DNA from: Arthrobacter sp. StoSoilB20
Lineage (GTDB): Bacteria > Actinomycetota > Actinomycetes > Actinomycetales > Micrococcaceae
Reading direction: 5' to 3'
Length of the DNA stretch: 64,000 nucleotides
Assembly (NCBI RefSeq): GCF_019977295.1
Contig: NZ_AP024651.1
Span: 4,278,001 to 4,342,000 of the forward strand
Shown: positions 35,118 to 43,988 of the stretch, in pieces
Layout: every line of letters starts with the position of its first letter
Numbering within the stretch: the stretch's first letter is position 1
Position numbers and translations under genes: made by a program
The notes under the pieces: generated by a model
Databases searched by the model: none
What the model saw: only the letters and a program-made list of their open reading frames with translations
Told to the model about the DNA's origin: nothing

Positions 35118-36267
35118 AGGCGGTATCGCTCCTATTAAAGGCGTGGTCTGCTGTGACTGTTGCTGCGGCGTCCGGCTCGGTGGCGCCGGCGAATTCCGGT
35201 CGTCCGCCGAAGGGGTCGCTGGATTCCCACAAGCTGCTCGGGGCAGCAGCCCGGACGGCCGGAATGACTTCCAGGGCGAAGCGTTCAAGGATCTCGAGCT
35301 GCTGTTCAAAGGGCAACGTGGTGGGCAGGGAGATCGACTGGAGATCATGCTGGTACAGCGAGTGGTAGCTAAGGATTTTCTCGATGACCTGCTCCGGGCT
35401 GCCAACCAGCGCCGGCCCCTCGGCAACGGCGTGCTGGATGTCCCGGAAAGGTGAGTTGTTGCCTGGGACGTTCCGGCCGGCGGTCAGGCCTTCATAGACG
35501 GGCCCGTACTGGCGGATGGCTTCCTGGGTGGTGTCCGCTATGAAGACACCACCTGCTCCACTGCCCGATCCCAGATACTGGTGCCGGGGATCGTGCCCGT
35601 GGCGCTCATACTCTTCGCGGTAGTGGTCGATCAGGACCTTGTAGTTCTCCCGCGGTTGGATGGCGTTGGCGGTGAACAGCGGATCTCCCCACTTAGCGGC
35701 GAGCGCAGCGGATGTGAGGGTTGTAGCCGAGCCGTGCCAAATCCGGGGTGAGCCCGCAAAGGGGCGTGGCGTCGTCGTGGTCGGTTCGGTGAGCGCGGAC
35801 CTGAAGCGGCCTGACCAGGTGACGCTTTCCTTGCGCCAGAGCGCACGCAGCAGGGCGTACTTTTCGGCCAGCAGGTCCCATTGATCGTCCAGCGACAGCC
35901 CAAAAAGCGGGTACTGCAGCACTTCATTGCCCTTGCCGATCACCAGTTCCAGGCGGCCGCGGCTCAGCTGGTCGATGGTGGCGTAGTCCTCGGCCACGCG
36001 CACCGGGTCCAGCACGGAGAGCACGGTGACCCCGGTTTGGAGGCGGATGCGGCGGGTGACCGCGGCAATGGCGGCGAGGACCGTCGTCGGGGATGAAGAG
36101 ACAAACTCGCCGGCGTGGCGTTCACCCACCGAGAAGCTGTCGAAGCCGAGCTCCTCCGCCCGGCGGGCTGTCTCCACTACCTGGTTCAGGCGTTCGGCAG
36201 TGGAAACAATCTCCCCTGTCACCGGGTTTTTCAGGTGGGGAATGATGTCCAGGACCTGGAACTTCAT
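35101..36267 (-). CDS. LLM-class flavin-dependent oxidoreductase (CE1758-like)
   Basis: 388-residue luciferase-like monooxygenase. Segments VSTAERLNQVVETARRAEELGFD, SFSVGERHAGEF and LDPVRVAEDYATIDQLSRGRLELVIGKGN are characteristic of the group that often sits beside amino-acid-type ABC importers. It overlaps the binding-protein stop by 4 bp (ATGA) and the DUF1684 start by 17 bp. It is the first oxidoreductase after the transporter genes. Reduced flavin is expected to come from a separate reductase not seen here. Confidence 0.86.
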   Translation of the reverse strand: MKFQVLDIIPHLKNPVTGEIVSTAERLNQVVETARRAEELGFDSFSVGERHAGEFVSSSPTTVLAAIAAVTRRIRLQTGVTVLSVLDPVRVAEDYATIDQLSRGRLELVIGKGNEVLQYPLFGLSLDDQWDLLAEKYALLRALWRKESVTWSGRFRSALTEPTTTTPRPFAGSPRIWHGSATTLTSAALAAKWGDPLFTANAIQPRENYKVLIDHYREEYERHGHDPRHQYLGSGSGAGGVFIADTTQEAIRQYGPVYEGLTAGRNVPGNNSPFRDIQHAVAEGPALVGSPEQVIEKILSYHSLYQHDLQSISLPTTLPFEQQLEILERFALEVIPAVRAAAPSSLWESSDPFGGRPEFAGATEPDAAATVTADHAFNRSDTAYVYAH

Positions 36268-37277
36268 TTGGTGGTCCCCGCCGGCGTAACAAAGGTGGCT
36301 TCGGTGACGGTCTTGGATTCGGGGATGGCTTCCTCGGACAGGCCCCAGCGTTCCAGGACCTTGCCGTAGGAGCCCTCCTTGATGGTGGAGTTCAAGGCAT
36401 CGGTGATGGCCGGGGCCAGGCCGTTGCCCTTCAGGGTGGTTGCAGCAACCAGCGTTTCGGCGGGCCAGCCGGCGTTGACCTTGCCCACAACCTTGAGGTC
36501 GTCACGGGTGTTCTCGCGATACGTCACCGACGGGTACGGTCCCAGGTTCAGGTCCGTGCGGCCAGAGGAGAGCGCCAGGATGGTGTCTGCGTCCGAGGAG
36601 TAGTACTGCAACGTGGCCGGGGCCTTCCCCTTGTCCTCAAGCTCCTTGTTCCAAGCCAGCAGGATCTTCTCCTGGTTGGTGCCTGAGCCCACGGAAATCT
36701 TCAGGCCGGAAATGTCATCCGATCCCTTGATGTCGTAGCTGGAGCTCTTCTTCGCTTCGAACCCCATGTACGCGGCGCGGTAGGTGGAGAAGTCGAACAG
36801 CTTCACGCGGGCTGCGTTGATGCCCACGTTGGAGAAGACGGCCTCGAAGTCCCCGGATTGGGTCTTCAGCGGCCAGTTCTCCCACGACGTCACCTGCAGG
36901 TCCAGCTCCAGCCCGAGCTTGTCAGCCACCAACTGGGCAATGTCCACTTCAACGCCGATCGGCGTCTTGTCATCGGTGGCGTGGAAGGACAACGGGATGG
37001 AACCGGCGGTGGTGGCTACCGTGAGCTTGCCGTCCTTGGCGATTGCTGCAGGAACCTTCGAGGCAGCAGCAGCGTCCTTTTCACCGCGGATCCGGTTCTG
37101 GTCCACAGACGTGTTGTAGACCACGCCATTCTTGGCAGCCTCGGACTCCGGCTTGGCTGCCGACGCTCCAGGATCGGAGCACCCGGCCAGCACGGGAAGC
37201 ACGACGGCGGGGAGTACAGCCAGTGCCAGCAGCTTGCTTTTGGTGGTGGCGGCGGATCTGCGGGTGATGCGAAGCAT
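36264..37277 (-). CDS. ABC importer substrate-binding lipoprotein
   Basis: 337-residue SBP_bac_3-type binding protein. The signal peptide ends in the lipobox LAGC with Cys33. Binding-domain landmarks are IGVEVDIAQLVADKLGLELD, SVGSGTNQEKI and GNGLAPAITDALN. It is a paralogue of the orphan at 23778-24785. It follows the ATPase gene with an 8-bp gap and overlaps the next LLM gene by 4 bp, so it belongs to the importer of the monooxygenase operon. Such proteins bind polar amino acids or cystine-like compounds. Confidence 0.92.
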   Translation of the reverse strand: MLRITRRSAATTKSKLLALAVLPAVVLPVLAGCSDPGASAAKPESEAAKNGVVYNTSVDQNRIRGEKDAAAASKVPAAIAKDGKLTVATTAGSIPLSFHATDDKTPIGVEVDIAQLVADKLGLELDLQVTSWENWPLKTQSGDFEAVFSNVGINAARVKLFDFSTYRAAYMGFEAKKSSSYDIKGSDDISGLKISVGSGTNQEKILLAWNKELEDKGKAPATLQYYSSDADTILALSSGRTDLNLGPYPSVTYRENTRDDLKVVGKVNAGWPAETLVAATTLKGNGLAPAITDALNSTIKEGSYGKVLERWGLSEEAIPESKTVTEATFVTPAGTTK

Positions 37278-37285
37278 GGGGTGTC

Positions 37286-38206
37286 CTAGATGTTGAAAGC
37301 TGGTTCGATGACTTTGGAGAAGAAGCTGCGCGTACGTTCCTCGCGGGGGTTCGCGAAAATGTCCTGGGGTGTGCCGGACTCCACAATCTGTCCCTGGTCC
37401 ATGAAGACCACGGTGTCCGCGACGTCCCGGGCAAAGCCCATCTCGTGCGTGACCACAATCAGGGTGGTGCCGGACTTGGCGAGTTCGCGGATGACGTCCA
37501 GGACCTCGTTGACGAGCTCCGGATCCAAGGCCGACGTCGGCTCATCGAAGAGGAGGATCTTGGGATCCAGTGCCAGCGCCCTGGCGATCGCCACTCGTTG
37601 CTGTTGGCCGCCGGAAAGCTGGCGGGGGTAGGCGTCGGCGCGATCCTTCAGGCCCACCCGGTCCAGGAGTTCCAGGCCGCGCTTCCGGGCTTCGGCCTTG
37701 GAGCGCTTCTGGGCCACGATGGGCGCCTCAATGACGTTCTCCAAAGCAGTGAGGTGCGGGAACAGGTTGAAGCTCTGGAACACCATGCCAATGTGGGTGC
37801 GCTGCTTGAGGATGTCCTTCTCCCGCAGTTCGTGGAGTTTGTTGCCACGGACTTCGTAGCCCACCAGCTCGCCGTCGATGGTGATGTAACCGCCGTCGAC
37901 CTTTTCCAAGTGGTTGATGGTGCGCAGCAGGGTGGACTTTCCCGAACCCGAAGGCCCCACGATCACGGCCACGCCTCCCGGCGGGACGGACAAGGAAACG
38001 CCTTTGAGGACTTCGGTTGCACCGAAGGATTTCCGGACGTTGGCGATGTCCACCTGGCCACGTGTCACAGCTGGTGTGGCGCGCGCCGCGGCGGGCCGGG
38101 CCGGCGTCGTGCGTTCTCCTTGGGGAGTTTCCGGCTCCTTGGCCGGCGTCGCTTCAGCGAGGTGGGCGGCAGCAGCCGCTTCGGAGGAAGAGAAGACGGT
38201 GGTCAT
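37286..38206 (-). CDS. ABC importer ATPase, amino-acid type
   Basis: 306-residue ATPase. Walker [10 protein letters not shown] is at residues 84-92, the Q-loop lies in [11 protein letters not shown], the signature is [10 protein letters not shown], Walker B is [12 protein letters not shown], and the H-loop is VTHEMGF. This is the usual polar amino acid (GlnQ/HisP-like) type. The first 48 residues are an unusual Ala/Pro/Thr-rich extension. The ATG at 38206 overlaps the permease stop by 4 bp; a longer upstream frame overlaps the permease and is not credible. Confidence 0.93.
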   Translation of the reverse strand: MTTVFSSSEAAAAAHLAEATPAKEPETPQGERTTPARPAAARATPAVTRGQVDIANVRKSFGATEVLKGVSLSVPPGGVAVIVGPSGSGKSTLLRTINHLEKVDGGYITIDGELVGYEVRGNKLHELREKDILKQRTHIGMVFQSFNLFPHLTALENVIEAPIVAQKRSKAEARKRGLELLDRVGLKDRADAYPRQLSGGQQQRVAIARALALDPKILLFDEPTSALDPELVNEVLDVIRELAKSGTTLIVVTHEMGFARDVADTVVFMDQGQIVESGTPQDIFANPREERTRSFFSKVIEPAFNI

Positions 38207-39168
38207 CGGGATTCCTTCGTGGGAGAGGCGGCGCCGTGGGTGGTGAAGAACTTCCGGGCCTTCTGCAACGGCGTGAGCGGCAGGGTCCGCAGGGCGCCCT
38301 TGGAGAAGTGGCGTTCGATGTAGTACTGGAAAACGCTCAGGACCGAGGTGATGACCACGTACCAAAGCGTGGCCACCAGGAGCAGCGGCAGCACCTGCTG
38401 GGTGCGGTTGTAGATGACCTGGACCGTGTAGAAGAGCTCGGAATAGGCCAGGACGTAAACAATCGAGGTGCCCTTGACCAGTCCAATGATTTCGTTGAAG
38501 GCGTTGGGCAGGATGGCACGCATGGCCTGGGGCAGCACGATCCTGGTGGAGCGTTTCCACGCCGGGATGCCCAGAGCCGAGGCTGCTTCAAGCTGGCCCT
38601 GGTCCACGGAAAGGATGCCGCCGCGGATGATTTCGGCGGAGTAGGCAGCCTGGTTCAACGTCAGGCCCAGAACTGCGGCGGCGAACTGGCTGATGAGCGT
38701 GGTGGTCTGGGCCTCAAAGAAGCGGACGTCCGTAAAGGGAATGCCCAGGCTGATTTTCTCGTACAGGTAGCCCAGGTTGTACCAAAGGAGGAGCTGGACC
38801 AGCAGCGGCGTGGAGCGGAAAATCCAGGAGAACGTCCAGGACACCGAGACCAGCAGCGGCGAAGCCGACAAGCGCATCAGGGCCAGGATGAAACCGAGGA
38901 CAAAGCCGAGGACTCCGGAAATGGCCGTCAGCTTGAGAGTCTCGATCAGTCCGTTGACTACTGATTGCGCTGTGAACCACTCGGCCACCACACCCCACTC
39001 CCAGCGGGGGTTCGTGACCAAAGACCACGCAATGGCTGCCACGCCGGCAGCTACCACTACGGTGCCCACCCAACGCCACGGGTGACGGGCCGGGACCAGC
39101 TGGTACCCGGAGTAGTCCGGGGTGGGCGGTGAGGTTTCCGCCGTGGCAGGCGGTGCGATTGCACTCAT
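38203..39168 (-). CDS. ABC importer permease, amino-acid type
   Basis: 321-residue HisM/GlnP-type permease. After a polar N-terminus there is a membrane helix near residue 35, then the core domain with about five helices. The EAA loop is [21 protein letters not shown] (ending about residue 225). I chose the ATG at 39168 because AGGTGG precedes it; an ATG at 39180 is an alternative. It is the first gene of the minus-strand operon. The regulator of this operon was not identified. Confidence 0.9.
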   Translation of the reverse strand: MSAIAPPATAETSPPTPDYSGYQLVPARHPWRWVGTVVVAAGVAAIAWSLVTNPRWEWGVVAEWFTAQSVVNGLIETLKLTAISGVLGFVLGFILALMRLSASPLLVSVSWTFSWIFRSTPLLVQLLLWYNLGYLYEKISLGIPFTDVRFFEAQTTTLISQFAAAVLGLTLNQAAYSAEIIRGGILSVDQGQLEAASALGIPAWKRSTRIVLPQAMRAILPNAFNEIIGLVKGTSIVYVLAYSELFYTVQVIYNRTQQVLPLLLVATLWYVVITSVLSVFQYYIERHFSKGALRTLPLTPLQKARKFFTTHGAASPTKESR

Positions 39169-39458
39169 GCGCCACCTCATTTCAGATCGGTTGTTTCTCT
39201 ATCGGATGGCTGCCAATCTATGGGCGCGCCAAACCCGGCAGCAAGGCGGGAATTTGCACTTCTTCACTGGACTTCGCGCGGCTTCTCAAGGGTTCTCACA
39301 ACGTCACAATCACTGTCATCGGGAGCCATATGAGTCCCTTCTTTGCGCGCCTTAACGTGACGTGACGCGTAGTGAACGGCCGTTACCACCGCCTCGACCC
39401 CGGCGCCCCAACGTCCCTAGATTGGGCATCACCAAACCACTGCTTTTCAGGAGATCCC
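39169..39458. promoter_or_regulatory. Divergent intergenic region
   Basis: About 290 bases separate the divergent permease and FAD/NAD(P)-binding genes and should hold both promoters. I see GTGACGTGACGCG-like short repeats near 39357-39368 and an AGGAG ribosome-binding site for the plus-strand gene at 39449-39453. No riboswitch is recognised. Confidence 0.45.
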
Positions 39459-41534
39459 ATGCCGTCACGAGTCCCAGCCATCGCCTTCATTGGCGGCGGC
39501 CCGCGCACGGCCGGCGTCCTGGAACGGCTCGCCGCCAACCGTCCCGCACTGTTCGCCGGGCCGCTGGAAATCCACGTCATCGAGCCCCACCAACCGGGCT
39601 CCGGGAGGATCTGGCGCTACGACCAGGATCCCGGCCTGCTGTTGAATTCCACAGCGGCGGACGTCACCATGTTCACGGACGCCTCAGTGGCCTGCGACGG
39701 TCCTTCGGTTGAGGGCCCCGGGCTCTCCACCTGGGCAGCGGGCGTGCTCGATGGCAGCATCAGGGACGTCCCCGCGTTCGAACCACACCTGCTCGACCAG
39801 CTCCGCTCGCTGACCCCCGCGTCCTTTCCCACCCGGCAACTGCAGACCAAATATCTTGAGTGGTTCTTCCGGCGGGCTGTGTCCTCGCTTGGCCCTGACG
39901 TGACCGTAACGGTGCATCGCGACACGGCGACCGGCGTCGAGCGCTCTTCCGCGGATGGCCGCGCTGACGGCGTCCCGGGCGTCCCGGCCGGTGGTGTCCC
40001 GGGCGGCCCGACTGGTGGTGTCCCGGGCGTACCGACTCCTGCCGTACCGACTGGCGGCGCCCCGGGCGTCCCGACTGCTGCCGTACCGGTTGCCGGGCCT
40101 GACGACGGTACGCACCGCGTGCGGTTGGCCTCCGGTGCCGAGGTGGTTGCCGACGTCGTGGTTTACGCCCTTGGCCACACAGATTCCCAGCCCGACCCCG
40201 AATCCGTCCGGCTCAGCGAATTCGCGGCCAAGCACGGAGGGTTCCATGCGGCGCCGTCGTACACCACCGATGTGGACTACTCCGCGATCGAAGCAGGGCA
40301 GGACGTGATCGTCGCCGGCATGGGCCTGGCGTTCGTGGACCTGCTGGTGCTGTTGTTCCAGGGCCGGGGCGGACGCTTCGAAGAAAGGCCCGACGGCAAC
40401 CTGGACTACGTGCCCTCCGGCGCTGAACCGCGCGTCTGGGCAGGATCGCGGCGCGGAGTGCCGTACCACTCCAAGATCTCCTCCACCCTGCGCGGCGAAC
40501 CGATCGCCCGCCCGCGCTACTTCACGGCAGAAGCCATTGACGCCCTGCTCGCCGTGAACCAGGAACTCGATTTCCGGGCACACCTGTGGCCGCTGATCGC
40601 CAAGGACGCCGGTTACGCCTACTACCGCGAGCTCTTCACGGGCTACCCGGAACGGGTGCTCGGGTCCTGGGCCAGCTTCGAGGTGAGGTTCGACGCCGTT
40701 GATTGGTACAGCAGCGACCGTGAGGAACTGGTGGCCTTCTCCGTGCCGGATCCTGCGCTGCGTTTGGACCTCGAAAAGCTCGACCACCCCCTGAGCGGCT
40801 GCGCTTTTGCCGACCACGAAACTGTCCAGCGCTCCGTGGCCGCCTACATCCAGCGCGATCTTGACCTCCGGACCAGTCCCGACCATTCCGAGACCCTGGC
40901 CCTCTTTACCGCCCTGCTTTTCGTGTACATGGACCTCGGGCGCCTCGTCCCGCAGGAACGGCTCAACGCCCGGTCCCAGCAGGCGATCCACGGCTGGTGG
41001 CATGGCTTCTTCAGCTTTGTGGACTCCGGTCCGCCGTCGCACCGCCTCCGCGAGATGCTGGCACTGCACCGGGCCGGTTTCCTCAAGTTCCTGGGCCCGG
41101 GGATGTGGGTCCGTGCCGATGACTCCCTTGGCAGGTTCGTGGCCGGATCGTTCCAGTCGCCCGTAGTGGTTGACGCGTCCGCCTACGTTGAGGCGCGGCT
41201 GCCGTCGGCCTCGGTGGAGCGTTCCGCGAATCCTGCCCTGGCTGACCTGCACCACTCCGGAGGGGGAACCGAACAACGCCTCCTCACCTCCGAGGGCACC
41301 CATTCCACAGGAAAACTGCTGGTCTCCGGGAATCACCAGGTCCTCTCTCCTGTTGGTACTCCCCGGGAGGGTTTGTTCGCAGTGGGACCGTGGACGTCGG
41401 GTTGGGGTGCTGGAGCGTTCGCCCGGCCCAACACCAACGCGGCACCCTTCCGGGAGAACGACGCCCTGGCGCGGAGGATCCTGTCCACGGTTGCTGCCGC
41501 CCGCCCAACTGAGTCGCAGTTAATGTCGTTATGA
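39459..41534 (+). CDS. FAD/NAD(P)-binding protein with an internal Gly-Val-Pro repeat
   Basis: 691-residue protein beginning AIAFIGGGPRTAGVLERLA, a Rossmann-type nucleotide-binding start of the FAD/NAD(P)-binding (NAD_binding_9-like) group. Further contexts are EPHQPGSGRIWRYDQD, LYALGHTD-like VVYALGHTDSQPD and VIVAGMGLAFVDLLVLLF. Residues about 168-218 are a low-complexity insertion of GGVPGVPT-type repeats. The C-terminus reads LFAVGPWTSGWGAGAFARP. An oxidoreductase role is likely. It is divergent from the ABC/LLM operon and may act in the same pathway. ATG 39459 has AGGAG upstream. Confidence 0.82.
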   Translation: MPSRVPAIAFIGGGPRTAGVLERLAANRPALFAGPLEIHVIEPHQPGSGRIWRYDQDPGLLLNSTAADVTMFTDASVACDGPSVEGPGLSTWAAGVLDGSIRDVPAFEPHLLDQLRSLTPASFPTRQLQTKYLEWFFRRAVSSLGPDVTVTVHRDTATGVERSSADGRADGVPGVPAGGVPGGPTGGVPGVPTPAVPTGGAPGVPTAAVPVAGPDDGTHRVRLASGAEVVADVVVYALGHTDSQPDPESVRLSEFAAKHGGFHAAPSYTTDVDYSAIEAGQDVIVAGMGLAFVDLLVLLFQGRGGRFEERPDGNLDYVPSGAEPRVWAGSRRGVPYHSKISSTLRGEPIARPRYFTAEAIDALLAVNQELDFRAHLWPLIAKDAGYAYYRELFTGYPERVLGSWASFEVRFDAVDWYSSDREELVAFSVPDPALRLDLEKLDHPLSGCAFADHETVQRSVAAYIQRDLDLRTSPDHSETLALFTALLFVYMDLGRLVPQERLNARSQQAIHGWWHGFFSFVDSGPPSHRLREMLALHRAGFLKFLGPGMWVRADDSLGRFVAGSFQSPVVVDASAYVEARLPSASVERSANPALADLHHSGGGTEQRLLTSEGTHSTGKLLVSGNHQVLSPVGTPREGLFAVGPWTSGWGAGAFARPNTNAAPFRENDALARRILSTVAAARPTESQLMSL

Positions 41535-41559
41535 GAGACCTCAAAACGACACTAACTGC
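41516..41559. repeat. Long hairpin across a stop codon
   Basis: GCAGTTAATGTCGTT (41516-41530) and AACGACACTAACTGC (41545-41559) pair with one mismatch. The loop itself contains TGAG and CTCA, which extend the stem. The hairpin spans the stop of the FAD/NAD(P) gene and precedes the GNAT gene. It may be an attenuating terminator or a dispersed repeat. Confidence 0.65.
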
Positions 41560-41593
41560 CACCTGCTTGGGTTCCACCTACGAAAGGCCTGAC

Positions 41594-42112
41594 ATGACCA
41601 CAACGCCAACCCTGCCGACGTCGGGCCTTACCGTACTCCGGCTCCCCATGCGCGATCCCCGCGTCCGCCCCCTCCTGGACGAGCTCGCCGTGGAATACAA
41701 CACCCGCTACGGCGATCTGTTCAGCAGTGAAGGGGCTGCGGAGGAACTGAACCGTTACCCGGCCGAGGAGTTTGAAGCCCCGCATGGCGCATTGGTCATC
41801 ATCCAGGAAAACGGCGAGTCCGTGGCAGGCGGCGCGTTCCGGCGCTACGACGAACACACCGCGGAACTGAAGCGGATCTGGACGCATTCTGCCCATCGCC
41901 GCCGCGGCCTGGCACGGCTGGTGCTGACGGAACTGGAAAATGAAGCACGACGCCGGGGCTACCGGAAGCTGTACCTCACCACCGGGCCCCGCCAGCCGGA
42001 GGCAAAAAACCTCTACCTCGCCACGGGCTACAAAGCGTTGTTCGACCTCGACGCCGACCCCGAAGACATCAAGCACTTGGCCTTCAGCAAGGATCTTCCC
42101 GTGCAGAGCTAA
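41594..42112 (+). CDS. GNAT-family N-acetyltransferase
   Basis: 172-residue acetyltransferase. The acetyl-CoA loop is HSAHRRRGLARLVL, preceded by TAELKRIWT and followed by KLYLTTGPRQPEAKNLYLATGYK. The start at 41594 follows a GAAAGG-like site. It lies downstream of the FAD/NAD(P)-binding gene in the same direction and might acetylate an intermediate of the neighbouring monooxygenase pathway, as SnaB does in the Bacillus Yxe pathway; that link is inferred. Confidence 0.85.
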   Translation: MTTTPTLPTSGLTVLRLPMRDPRVRPLLDELAVEYNTRYGDLFSSEGAAEELNRYPAEEFEAPHGALVIIQENGESVAGGAFRRYDEHTAELKRIWTHSAHRRRGLARLVLTELENEARRRGYRKLYLTTGPRQPEAKNLYLATGYKALFDLDADPEDIKHLAFSKDLPVQS

Positions 42113-42115
42113 GCT

Positions 42116-43843
42116 ATGCGCATGGCCAACAAATCCACCGCAACAACTGCCGAAAAACTCGCCACCATCCAGCAGGGGTACACCCTTGAAGGTGCCACCA
42201 TCGAGCTGGGGGCGGCGATCGTGGACGGCGAAGTCCACAAAGAGGCCCAGGTCCGGCTTCCGCTGGCCATGATGAACAGGCACGGGCTGGTGGCAGGCGC
42301 CACCGGCACCGGCAAGACGGTCACGCTGCACATGATTGCCGAACAGTTGTCGACGGCGGGCGTTCCGGTTTTCCTCGCGGACATCAAGGGTGATCTCTCC
42401 GGATTGGCCACACCGGCCACCGGCAGTGAGAAGCTGACAGCCCGTACCTCCGCGTTGGGGCAGGACTGGCAGGCCAAGAACTTCCCGGTGGAGTTCCTCT
42501 CGCTCGGTGGCGACGGCCACGGCATTCCCGTCCGCGCCACCATCACCTCGTTCGGGCCCATCCTGCTCTCGCGCATCATGGACCTCAACGACACCCAGGA
42601 ATCCAGCCTCCAACTGATCTTCCATTTCGCGGACCAAAACAACCTGGAACTGATCGATCTCAAGGACCTGCGGGCTGTCATCCAGTTCCTGACCTCGGAC
42701 GAGGGCAAGGCTGAACTTGCCAACCTTGGCGGACTGTCCAAGGCCACAGCGGGCGTGATCCTGCGCGAGCTGGTCACCCTTGAGGCGCAGGGCATGGAGA
42801 AGTTCTTTGGCGAGCCTGAGTTCGACACCGCAGAGCTCCTCCGCACAGCGCCCGATGGCCGCGGCGTCATCAGCTGCCTGGAACTGCCCACGCTGCAGAC
42901 CAAGCCGTTGCTGTTCTCCACCTTCCTGATGTGGCTCCTGGCCGACCTCTTCGAAGACCTTCCCGAGGCCGGGGACCTGGCCAAGCCGAAGCTGGTCTTT
43001 TTCCTGGACGAGGCCCACTTGCTGTTCAACGGTGCCTCCAAGGCTTTCCTTGAGGCCATCACCACCACCGTCAGGCTCATTCGGTCCAAGGGTGTGGGCA
43101 TCTTCTTCGTCACCCAGACACCCAAGGATGTTCCGGCCGACGTCCTCGGCCAGCTGGCCAACCGCATCCAGCACGCACTGCGGGCCTTCACCCCTGAGGA
43201 CGCCAAGGCCTTGAAAGCCACGGTGTCCACCTTCCCTGTCAGCGATTACGACCTCGAGGAGACACTCACCTCGGCAGGTATCGGCGAGGCCGTTGTTACC
43301 GTGATGAACGAGAAGGGCGCCCCCACCCCTGTTGCCTTGACCCGGCTCCGCGCTCCCGAGTCCGTGATGGGTCCCAGCACTGACGACCTCATCCAAGGGA
43401 CCGTGGCCGCGTCCTCCCTGCTGGCAAAATACGGCACTGCCGTGGACAACCTCTCCGCTTACGAAAAACTCACGGGCAAGGCCGCCGTTCCCACCGGAGA
43501 TGCAGCACCCGGTTTGCCGCCGGTGCCCTCCTCTTCCAGCTCCGGAACCGCCGGCACTTCCCAGTCCGACATCGACGCCGAAGCGCGCCGGATCGAGGAA
43601 GAAATCCTCGGCCGTCCAAGCTCCCGGAGCCCGCAGCCCGAGTCGTTCCCTGCACCGCCGGCACCCGCACCGGTTCCGCAGCAGGCTCCCGCACCACAGG
43701 ATGGCATGTTCGGCGACATCGCCGGCGCCCTCGGAGGGGCGCTCGGTGGCGGGCTCAAGAGCATGGTCCGGTCCATGGGCACGCAGCTGGGCCGCGACCT
43801 CATGCGCGGAGTCTTCGGGACCTCTTCACGGCGTCGCCGCTAG
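42116..43843 (+). CDS. HerA-like/DUF853 ATPase
   Basis: 575-residue FtsK/HerA-superfamily P-loop ATPase of the YjgR/DUF853 type. Walker A GATGTGKT is at residues 61-68, Walker B is LVFFLDEAHLLF, and RLIRSKGVGIFFVTQTP follows as the sensor region. The C-terminus is a Pro/Ser/Ala-rich linker and a glycine-rich segment ending in a basic RRRR. The family is widespread and poorly understood; a DNA-translocating or nucleic-acid-processing role is assumed. It starts 3 bp after the GNAT stop. ATG 42122 is an alternative start. Confidence 0.9.
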   Translation: MRMANKSTATTAEKLATIQQGYTLEGATIELGAAIVDGEVHKEAQVRLPLAMMNRHGLVAGATGTGKTVTLHMIAEQLSTAGVPVFLADIKGDLSGLATPATGSEKLTARTSALGQDWQAKNFPVEFLSLGGDGHGIPVRATITSFGPILLSRIMDLNDTQESSLQLIFHFADQNNLELIDLKDLRAVIQFLTSDEGKAELANLGGLSKATAGVILRELVTLEAQGMEKFFGEPEFDTAELLRTAPDGRGVISCLELPTLQTKPLLFSTFLMWLLADLFEDLPEAGDLAKPKLVFFLDEAHLLFNGASKAFLEAITTTVRLIRSKGVGIFFVTQTPKDVPADVLGQLANRIQHALRAFTPEDAKALKATVSTFPVSDYDLEETLTSAGIGEAVVTVMNEKGAPTPVALTRLRAPESVMGPSTDDLIQGTVAASSLLAKYGTAVDNLSAYEKLTGKAAVPTGDAAPGLPPVPSSSSSGTAGTSQSDIDAEARRIEEEILGRPSSRSPQPESFPAPPAPAPVPQQAPAPQDGMFGDIAGALGGALGGGLKSMVRSMGTQLGRDLMRGVFGTSSRRRR

Positions 43844-43865
43844 TCCTGCCTGACTGACACAAACA

Positions 43866-43906
43866 CGACGGCGGGCGGCAGCAACAGCTGCGGAAGCCCG
43901 CCGTCG
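43866..43906. terminator. Hairpin after the HerA-like gene
   Basis: CGACGGCGGGC (43866-43876) pairs perfectly with GCCCGCCGTCG (43896-43906). A second stem, GCAGC with GCTGC, forms inside the loop. There is only a weak T-run after it, but the position directly after the stop supports a terminator. Confidence 0.65.
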
Positions 43907-43988
43907 AGCCTTCTCCAATCGGTGGACATAAGTCATTCCGATGTCTTCCTGCGCAGTGTTCGCTGCCGTGGCAGGTAACGTAAAGGGC

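Noticed and set aside
41531..41593. Upstream start for the GNAT gene at 41531
   Set aside because: The extra residues lie in the hairpin that overlaps the preceding stop; the ATG at 41594 gives a normal GNAT N-terminus.
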